From: Acidimicrobiales bacterium | Lineage (GTDB): Bacteria; Actinomycetota; Acidimicrobiia; Acidimicrobiales; Palsa-688 | Assembly: GCA_030039575.1 (NCBI GenBank) | Contig: JASHVH010000193.1 | Span: 1 to 19,541 of the forward strand | DNA: 19,541 bases | Reading direction: 5' to 3' | The notes under the pieces: model-generated | Told to the model about the DNA's origin: nothing | The model's input: the letters and a program-made list of their open reading frames with translations, nothing else | The model's database searches: none | In this document: positions 14,652 to 19,541 of the stretch, piece by piece | How the letters are laid out: every line of letters begins with the position of its first letter | How positions within the stretch are numbered: the first letter of the stretch is position 1 | Made by a program: the position numbers and the translations under genes

Positions 14652-15919
14652 CCCCGGCCGCGACTGGCCGCCTACTCGTCAATCGCCATCTCACCTGGCG
14701 GATCTCAGGTCATGCACGCCGGTTGTTCTACGTCGCCTTAGCCGGCTTGGCCCTGGCGGTCGTAGCCAGGAGGCCGGAGTTCGTGGCGGTGGCGGCGCCC
14801 GCATTGGTCCTGCTCGGCACCTGGCGTGGGCCCAAGCCGGCGGCGGTGCAGGTAAGCACTCAGCTCAGCGCGGGCCGGGTCTTCGAGGGTGAGCAGGTGG
14901 CCGTGGACGTGGTCGTCACCGGGCAAGGCGATAGCGCCATCGAACTGGTCCTTCATCCGGCGGACGGCATCGAGGTGGTCAGGGGCCATGACAGGGCGGC
15001 CACGAGCCCGGCCCGCTTGTCCCTGGCGGTGGCCCGCTGGGGCCGGTACTGGCCGGGGTTCGTGGAGGTGGTGGTCTGGGACCGGTGCCGGTTGTTCGAG
15101 GCTCACACCTTCGTGGCGCTCCCGGAGCTCGACTGCTACCCACTTCCGGCACTTCACCGCAAGGCGGTGGTCCTCGGCCCCCTGGCCAGCCGCTCGGGTG
15201 ACCACCCGGCCCGCACCCCCGGTGAAGGCGCGGAGTTTGGCGGCGTGCGCCAATACGTGCCCGGGGACCGTCAGCGCAGCATCAACTGGGCGGCGACCAC
15301 GAGAAGGGGGCGCCTCCAGGTCAACACGTTCGCAGCCGAGCGCTCCGAAGACGTGGTGCTCATAGTGGACGCCACCTCAGACGTGGGCGAACTGGGCTCG
15401 ACGACGGTGGACCATGCCTTGCGCGGGGCGCTCGGGGTGGCGCGTACTTACCTGGACGCCCGGGACCGGGTGGGCATGGTCTTCTTCGGCGAACGTATGC
15501 GTTGGCTCGCCCCGGGCCTGGGTGACAGGCAGTTCTTCCGTTTGATCGACGCCGTCCTGGCTGGACGCGCCGGTTGGTCGTCTGGCAACGACATCACCCG
15601 GCTGCCGCGCGCGGCGCTGCCTCCCGGGGCGGCAGTGATCGCCTTTAGCCCATTGCTCGACCCCAAGTTCGTAGAAACCTTGCGCGACCTGCGCCAGCGG
15701 AGCTTCTCCGTGACCGTCGTCGATGTCCTCGACATCACCCCCAAGGCGACGCGGGACCGGTTGGAACGGCTCGCCGAGCGGATATGGCGGCTGGAGCGCC
15801 AAGCTCTTCTCTTCTCTCTCGGGGAGCTGGGGATCACCGTGGTGCGGTGGGACGGGGCCGACCAGCTCACTTTGCCCGTGCGGCGGCGCACCAGGCAGCC
15901 CGTTGGGATCAGGCGGTAA
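14648..15919 (+). CDS. DUF58 / vWA-like membrane protein, MoxR partner
   Basis: The 423-residue protein has two hydrophobic helices near 25-60, a beta-rich periplasmic-type domain (about 65-165), then the conserved DUF58 signature at 195-227: GAEFGGVRQYVPGD, then RSINWAATTRRGRLQVNTF. A vWA-like fold follows (VVLIVDATSDVGELG at about 236; later VGMVFFGERMRWLAPG and AVIAFSPLLDP). The metal site is partial: the first motif is DATSD rather than DxSxS. DUF58 proteins are encoded beside moxR and are thought to be the substrate of MoxR remodelling. It overlaps moxR by ATGA. The operon may act in envelope or stress functions; that is family-based inference. Confidence 0.92.
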   Translation: MTPAATGRLLVNRHLTWRISGHARRLFYVALAGLALAVVARRPEFVAVAAPALVLLGTWRGPKPAAVQVSTQLSAGRVFEGEQVAVDVVVTGQGDSAIELVLHPADGIEVVRGHDRAATSPARLSLAVARWGRYWPGFVEVVVWDRCRLFEAHTFVALPELDCYPLPALHRKAVVLGPLASRSGDHPARTPGEGAEFGGVRQYVPGDRQRSINWAATTRRGRLQVNTFAAERSEDVVLIVDATSDVGELGSTTVDHALRGALGVARTYLDARDRVGMVFFGERMRWLAPGLGDRQFFRLIDAVLAGRAGWSSGNDITRLPRAALPPGAAVIAFSPLLDPKFVETLRDLRQRSFSVTVVDVLDITPKATRDRLERLAERIWRLERQALLFSLGELGITVVRWDGADQLTLPVRRRTRQPVGIRR

Positions 15920-15944
15920 GGGATCTGTCAGTGAGTCACCGCCG

Positions 15945-16484
15945 GTGAGGTACATCGTCGCTGTTGCGCTGCTCGGGGCCACGTGCACGGTCTGGGCCGC
16001 CGTCCCCTTGCGAGGGACGGGAGCTCCAGGTGCCCTGCTCCTGGTCGTCGCCGCAGTGTGCGTCTCCGCCGGGTTGCTGCGGCTCGTGCGCAAGGACTCG
16101 GGCCAGCAAGAAAGGTACGTCTTCCCGGGCCTGTTCGGAGGGCTCCTCTACACGGCTAACGACGTACTCCTCCGGACAGGGTGGGAGACCGGCGCCGCCG
16201 TCTCGGTCATCGTGCTCGAAGCCTTGCACCCGAGCCGGCCGTGGCACACGGGCCTTCTCGCTGTCGCCGTCGCCTGCTACCTGTTGGCCGTGCACCAGGC
16301 CGAATCAGCTGTCCCGGCCGCCGTGTTCCGGGGCCAGAGCCGAGTGCTGCTGGCCAGCCTGGTGCTGGTGGTCGTGGCCACCGGCGTGGCGATGGTCCCG
16401 GCCAGCAGTACGCAGTCGGGGTGGCTGGAGATCCTGGCTGCCCTGGCGGCCATGACGGCCGGCGGCCTCGCCCTCCCGCTGTGA
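15945..16484 (+). CDS. polytopic membrane protein at the end of the MoxR operon
   Basis: The 179-residue protein was not recognised as a named family. It is nearly all hydrophobic, with about five helices: 1-20, 25-45, 75-95 (less hydrophobic), 98-118, 130-155 and 160-178. Start choice is difficult: the frame is open well upstream inside the DUF58 gene, and GTG 15945 (MRYIVAVALLGATCTVWAAV) is the first start after the DUF58 stop, placing the first helix at the N-terminus. No good Shine-Dalgarno is present; AAGGGA at 15918-15923 is too far. It is probably co-transcribed with DUF58, 25 bases upstream. Its function cannot be inferred beyond membership of this membrane-protein operon. Confidence 0.65.
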   Translation: MRYIVAVALLGATCTVWAAVPLRGTGAPGALLLVVAAVCVSAGLLRLVRKDSGQQERYVFPGLFGGLLYTANDVLLRTGWETGAAVSVIVLEALHPSRPWHTGLLAVAVACYLLAVHQAESAVPAAVFRGQSRVLLASLVLVVVATGVAMVPASSTQSGWLEILAALAAMTAGGLALPL

Positions 16485-16493
16485 CCGCGGTCA
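16482..16493. other. 12-bp perfect palindrome covering the operon's last stop codon
   Basis: TGACCGCGGTCA is self-complementary and starts with the TGA stop of the membrane protein. It has no loop, so it is less likely a hairpin terminator than a protein site or chance. Confidence 0.3.
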
Positions 16494-16516
16494 ACTGCCG
16501 ACGTGGCCCGCTGGTC

Positions 16517-16581
16517 TCCCGCTCGTAGCGGCGGCCCGCTATTAGGCCCGGCTCGCTGTTACGCAGCCCGCTATTAGGCGG
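16517..16581. repeat. 16-bp period tandem repeats in a second convergent gap
   Basis: GCCCGCTATTAGGC occurs at 16534-16547 and 16566-16579. A diverged copy (11 of 14) sits exactly between them at 16550-16563, giving a 16-bp period. A weaker copy may begin near 16517. The array lies between the converging membrane-protein gene (stop 16484) and small membrane-protein gene (stop 16600). Confidence 0.75.
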
Positions 16582-16599
16582 AGCCCCAGCTCCCCGGTC

Positions 16600-16788
16600 T
16601 CAGTCGTAAGCCCCTGTCCCGGTCGCACCCGTCGCGCCGATGAGCACCGAGACCAGAATGCCGAGCGGAAATGTGCCCCAATAGCTCAGGTGAACACCAA
16701 TGTTGCCCAGGAACAACATAAGCAAGAATGTCGCCGGAAAAGTGGCAATGAGGAAAAGCAGGATGCCGACGATAAGCGCCCTTAGCAT
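16600..16788 (-). CDS. 62-residue membrane protein
   Basis: The protein is MLRALIVGILLF followed by two membrane helices, about 4-28 and 38-55, with a short loop (NIGVHLSYWG) and a Gly/Thr-rich end. The start at 16788 is fixed by GGAGG (16794-16798 on the plus strand), 5 nt upstream. An in-frame ATG at 16839 would add 17 residues, including a charged stretch, and has a weaker claim because it would place that good ribosome binding site inside the gene. The function is unknown; the size and layout recall small stress-linked or accessory membrane proteins. It has its own leader and probably its own promoter, and lies downstream of the oxidoreductase genes on the same strand. Confidence 0.72.
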   Translation of the reverse strand: MLRALIVGILLFLIATFPATFLLMLFLGNIGVHLSYWGTFPLGILVSVLIGATGATGTGAYD

Positions 16789-16820
16789 GAGGACCTCCGT
16801 TCTTCTTTCGCAACCGCGGC

Positions 16821-16853
16821 CTCCTCTGGGGACCGACAAAGATCCCGGAGGAG
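16821..16853 (-). promoter_or_regulatory. leader hairpin upstream of the 62-aa gene
   Basis: In the minus-strand RNA, CUCCUC and GGGA pair with UCCC and GAGGAG (plus-strand arms 16821-16832 and 16843-16853), with a small internal mismatch and a 10-nt loop. The 3' arm contains a GAGGAGG purine run like a ribosome binding site, although the true one is nearer the gene. The stem begins shortly after the predicted transcript start. Confidence 0.4.
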
Positions 16854-16865
16854 CTATGGCTGCGA

Positions 16866-16871
16866 ACTATA
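16866..16871 (-). promoter_or_regulatory. candidate -10 element for the 62-aa gene
   Basis: The minus strand reads TATAGT (5 of 6 to consensus), with no convincing -35 at 16-18 nt. The start would be near 16859, giving a leader of about 70 nt that includes the hairpin. Confidence 0.35.
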
Positions 16872-16957
16872 GGCGGCCCACCGGTCAGAACCGGGTATTT
16901 GCCGGCGTGCCTCAGCCGAAGAACTTTCTCTCAGTGACTGTGTAAACCTAAATGTGG

Positions 16958-18028
16958 TCAGAGCCCGCGGCCATCGCGGCCGCCACGCCCGCGGTACGCG
17001 GCACCCGGGCACCACACCTGACTGGCAGGCGGCACGAAACTGGGAAGCGGCAGGGTTACGACACAATGGTGGCGGTTGGAAAGGTAAGCTGCGTCGCAAA
17101 TCTCCAGGGCCCGCAACGAGAGCTCTGCCAGTTCGTATTGGGGCTCTGCCTTTATCACCATATCGGCCAGCATCTCCAGATAAATTTGGTGAGCGCTCAT
17201 CTCCTGTGGAGGCGTGGTGGTTATGGCCATCGACGAACCCTGGCCGTCACTTGCGCGGCACCAATAACGGTCTTCCCACCCCCAAAACTCCAGGCTGCCG
17301 CGGCTCCCGTACAACCTGAAGACCAGTTCCTTGCCCTCTCGTGCCGGTCTCACATTGTCACCGGTTTGCATCACCAGCCGTACCCCCGAACGGGTAACCG
17401 CGTAAGTTATGGCTTCGGTCTCGACCTCGATACCGTCGCGGTGCGTCCGGGTCGAAACATCGCAGGCCGCGAAAACCCGTTCGACGTCGTCGCCGGGGGT
17501 GGCGGCGAGGGCAAAATCCAGCCAGTGCACCCCGGCATTGATCAGGTCCCAACCATGGCATTCGATTTCGATGACTTCTACATCTCCAATGCGGCCGGCA
17601 GAGACGTGCCGCAAGACCTCAGAGGAAGCGGGCCGGACGAGCAACCCGTGAGGGACGACTACCGGGACCTGCTCGCGTTCCAGGCGGTCAAGTGTGGCCC
17701 GCCCCGAGGCCCAATCCAGGGCGATCGGCTTTTCCAGAAGCACCCCGCGTACGCCGGCTTCGAGGGCCACTTCGACGATCTCGGGATGGCTCGGGGCGAA
17801 CGTGCTCACACAGATGACTTCGGGCCGAGCGGTCTCGAGCAGGGTGGTGGCGTCGGGGAACATTTGCGCCTCTACGCCTTGATGCACGGCTCTGTCACGA
17901 GCTGCCTCGCTCACATCGGCCACACCAACGAGCTCGTAACGGCTCGATGATTGCAGCGCCTTAATGCTGAGCATGCCGCCGGTGCCGGCCCCCACCACGC
18001 CAGCCGTCAGCCGCCAGTTATTGCTCAC
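16958..18028 (-). CDS. Gfo/Idh/MocA family NAD(P)-dependent oxidoreductase
   Basis: The 356-residue protein has an N-terminal Rossmann fold (LTAGVVGAGTGGMLSIKAL, about 7-25, with Asp in GVADVS closing the second strand) and the family motif EKPIA near 99-103. The substrate domain includes CHGWDLINAGVHWLDFAL, whose His aligns with the usual catalytic/substrate His region. Members oxidise or reduce sugars, inositols or related polyols; the substrate is not readable here. The last 25 residues after TLPLPSFV are Gly/Arg-rich and look like a non-family tail. The start is GTG 18028, overlapping the upstream gene's stop as GTGA, so the two enzymes are co-translated and probably act in one sugar-derivative pathway. 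Confidence 0.9.
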   Translation of the reverse strand: MSNNWRLTAGVVGAGTGGMLSIKALQSSSRYELVGVADVSEAARDRAVHQGVEAQMFPDATTLLETARPEVICVSTFAPSHPEIVEVALEAGVRGVLLEKPIALDWASGRATLDRLEREQVPVVVPHGLLVRPASSEVLRHVSAGRIGDVEVIEIECHGWDLINAGVHWLDFALAATPGDDVERVFAACDVSTRTHRDGIEVETEAITYAVTRSGVRLVMQTGDNVRPAREGKELVFRLYGSRGSLEFWGWEDRYWCRASDGQGSSMAITTTPPQEMSAHQIYLEMLADMVIKAEPQYELAELSLRALEICDAAYLSNRHHCVVTLPLPSFVPPASQVWCPGAAYRGRGGRDGRGL

Positions 18029-19359
18029 TCGGCCCCGGGCGGCTCCTGGCGCCGTGGCGGCTCGATAGCGGCGACCAGGTCACCCGGGACGACGGGCAGG
18101 CCAGTGGCAAATGAGCGGTTGGCCGCCACTCCGGTCAAGAGGGCCCAGGCCCCGTCGAAGCTTCCGGCCGCTCGCCCCAACGGGTCGTCGCCGGCCTCAC
18201 CGAAAAGCTCGTCGAGCAACCGCCGGTCCCCACCGCCATGACCGGGGTCGTCGGCCCCCTCGATATCGACGGACTGGGGCCTTTCCCAGTGACGGCGCAG
18301 GGTCAGGCTCGACCTCCCCTCGCCGCGACCGGCGGTGCTGCCGCTGCCACTCACGTAGGAGCGCTCCTCTACGTCGAGTTCGAGCCGGCCTTCGGTGCCG
18401 TTGACCATTACCCGGTACCCCTCCCAGGGGGCGTAGGCCACCAGGTGGTAGGACATTGTGGCCCCGGTGTTGTAGCGGGCCAGCACGGCCATGTCGTCTT
18501 CGATACTGATGCCATCGCTGAAGACGCTCTGGTCGCGCCGGTAGCCGTCCTCGCCTTCCGCGTCAAGGTAAAGAGCTTTGAGCTCCGGGTCGGTGGAGAG
18601 GTCAAGGGCGAACGGGTCATCGGTGCCGGCCCCGGTGCCTCGGTCGTAAAAGCGGCTCACACCGCGCTGCTCGGCATTTTCCCGCCCGTAGAACCTCAGG
18701 TCGCCCAACCCGAAGACGAGCACTGGCACGGCACCCAGCCACCAGTTGACGAGGTCGAAGTGGTGACTGGCCTTGTGCACCATGAGGCCGCCGGAGTTGC
18801 GCTTGTCGCGGTGCCAGCGGCGGAAATAGTCGGCTCCGTGGACGGTGTCGAGGAGCCACTCGAAGTGGACCGAAGTCGGGCGGCCGACAGAGCCGTCCCG
18901 CAAAAGCTGTGCAAATACAGAATTGCGTGGGCTGTAGCGGTAATTGAACGTGACCCGGAGCCTCTGGCCCGTGCGCTGCTCGGCTTCGAGAACGGCCTCG
19001 CATTTGGGGGCATCTACAGTCAGCGGCTTTTCGCATATGACGTCGCAGCCCGCCCGCATGGACTCGATGATGTAACGGTGATGGGTCCTGTCGACCGAAG
19101 TCACGATGACCTCGTCCACCTGTTGCTCCTTCAGCATGGTGGGGAACTCGGCGGGCTCGTAGCACGCGGGCCCCGCCTGCCCGTGGCGGTCCCCCGACAG
19201 TTCGCCCCACCGCGCAACGGTGTGGGCCATCCTGGTGCGATTGACATCACAGAGGCAGACCAGTTCGCCGCGGTCGGCGTAAGTGGTCGCCAGCGCCGTG
19301 GTGTACATGTTGGACCGCGACCCCGTGCCTACCAGCGCGTAGCGCCTGCGTCGTGCCAT
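18025..19359 (-). CDS. Gfo/Idh/MocA family oxidoreductase, first of a tandem pair
   Basis: The 444-residue protein begins with the dinucleotide-binding fold (RYALVGTGSRSNMYTTAL, about 6-23; LVCLCDVN at about 33-40) and carries CEKPLT near 109-114. It has the full C-terminal domain, including SGGLMVHKASHHFDLVNWWL with the paired His of the active-site helix, and VNGTEGRLELDV. It is longer than a typical 330-400-residue member, with an inserted region around 215-260. The ATG at 19359 is supported by a TAGGAT -10-like hexamer 6 nt upstream and the lack of a well-spaced ribosome binding site. It starts the two-gene operon. No sugar transporter or kinase gene lies in the window to reveal the substrate. 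Confidence 0.9.
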   Translation of the reverse strand: MARRRRYALVGTGSRSNMYTTALATTYADRGELVCLCDVNRTRMAHTVARWGELSGDRHGQAGPACYEPAEFPTMLKEQQVDEVIVTSVDRTHHRYIIESMRAGCDVICEKPLTVDAPKCEAVLEAEQRTGQRLRVTFNYRYSPRNSVFAQLLRDGSVGRPTSVHFEWLLDTVHGADYFRRWHRDKRNSGGLMVHKASHHFDLVNWWLGAVPVLVFGLGDLRFYGRENAEQRGVSRFYDRGTGAGTDDPFALDLSTDPELKALYLDAEGEDGYRRDQSVFSDGISIEDDMAVLARYNTGATMSYHLVAYAPWEGYRVMVNGTEGRLELDVEERSYVSGSGSTAGRGEGRSSLTLRRHWERPQSVDIEGADDPGHGGGDRRLLDELFGEAGDDPLGRAAGSFDGAWALLTGVAANRSFATGLPVVPGDLVAAIEPPRRQEPPGAE

Positions 19360-19365
19360 CGCCGC

Positions 19366-19371
19366 ATCCTA
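19366..19371 (-). promoter_or_regulatory. candidate -10 for a leaderless oxidoreductase mRNA
   Basis: TAGGAT on the minus strand is followed by six bases and then the ATG at 19359. This is the same -10/N6/ATG geometry as at 5946-5958. The -35 region is weak. Confidence 0.35.
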
Positions 19372-19414
19372 CCGAGGCCCGAGAAACCCTGGACGAGCCG
19401 GACAGGAGGCCAAG

Positions 19415-19541
19415 ATGGGGGGCATAGACCTCGACACCGTCGCCGACGAACTGTACGGCCTGCCGCCGTCCGAGTTCACTTCCAAGCGGGACGCCCTTGC
19501 CACTGAGGCCCGCCGAGCCCGCGACCGCACCCTGGCGGCCG
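19415..19541 (+). CDS. conserved-looking hypothetical protein, N-terminus only
   Basis: The first 42 residues are visible before the window ends: MGGIDLDTVADELYGLPPSE, then FTSKRDALATEARRARDRTL. The ATG is well supported by AGGAGG at 19404-19409, 5 nt upstream. The pattern (D/E)-LY-x-LPP-x-EFT-x-x-RDALA-x-x-AR resembles the start of an uncharacterised actinobacterial family that continues into helical sequence; this is from memory and was not checked. It diverges from the oxidoreductase operon with a 55-base gap. No function is proposed. Confidence 0.7.
   Translation, partial: MGGIDLDTVADELYGLPPSEFTSKRDALATEARRARDRTLAA

Noticed and set aside
13602..15919. MoxR-vWA phage-defence system
   Set aside because: The set DUF4129-MoxR-DUF58 matches the common housekeeping-type actinobacterial cluster, and no nuclease, phosphatase or other effector is nearby.
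16952..17950. Plus-strand open frame of 332 codons
   Set aside because: It is the shadow of the 356-aa oxidoreductase; its composition is not protein-like and no domain was seen.
18238..19506. Long plus-strand open frame (422 codons) over the oxidoreductase genes
   Set aside because: It is antisense to two clear Gfo/Idh/MocA genes, has no family motifs, and long antisense frames are expected in GC-rich DNA.

Overview
The window is GC-rich DNA with Actinobacteria-type gene families: a DipZ-like CcdA/thioredoxin fusion, DUF4097 plus DrrA/DrrB ABC genes, and a MoxR/DUF58/DUF4129 operon. Starts are often GTG, genes are packed with ATGA/GTGA overlaps, and some promoters appear leaderless. I infer a high-GC actinobacterium, possibly of the Acidimicrobiia; the class is a guess. 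No rRNA, tRNA, CRISPR array, phage gene or transposase was seen, and the region reads as chromosomal.

Layout. (1) 1-1698 (+): an S9 prolyl-oligopeptidase gene that enters from the left and is split by one in-frame TAG. (2) 1901-3908 (-): a secreted alpha/beta hydrolase and a class I SAM methyltransferase. (3) 4149-5855 (+): dipZ, ending in a hairpin that contains its stop codon. (4) 5958-9225 (+): a four-gene operon of a ribbon-helix-helix (RHH) regulator, a DUF4097 protein, an ABC ATPase and an ABC-2 permease. Its promoter carries repeated GTGCCA boxes and lies so close to the ATG that the mRNA should be leaderless. (5) 9345-10498 (+): an SPFH/band-7 membrane protein followed by a small RHH protein with a C-terminal AT-hook-like motif. 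Their promoter holds an AT-rich 16-bp perfect palindrome and the leader holds a strong hairpin. (6) 10575-11405 (-): a Clp-N-only protein without an ATPase, divergent from (7) 11460-11873 (+), an HTH protein with a coiled coil. (8) 11975-16484 (+): DUF4129 protein, small membrane protein, MoxR ATPase, DUF58 protein, and a polytopic membrane protein. (9) 16600-16788 (-): a 62-aa membrane protein with a structured leader. (10) 16958-19359 (-): two overlapping Gfo/Idh/MocA oxidoreductases. (11) 19415-19541 (+): the start of a conserved-looking hypothetical protein.

How the parts fit. Two operons pair a membrane-associated machine with its own RHH protein, and both have matching repeated sites at the promoter, which suggests autoregulation. 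The HTH protein sits immediately upstream of the MoxR operon. CTGTG boxes occur three times at exactly 20-bp spacing ahead of that operon, and a related CTGTC-AA-GACAG element lies in the HTH/Clp-N divergent gap, so the HTH protein is a candidate regulator of both. Two of the three convergent gene junctions carry short tandem repeats with a 16-bp period. The most interesting leads are these operator arrays, the RHH/AT-hook protein beside the SPFH gene, and the 16-bp repeats between convergent genes. None is proven by sequence reading alone.
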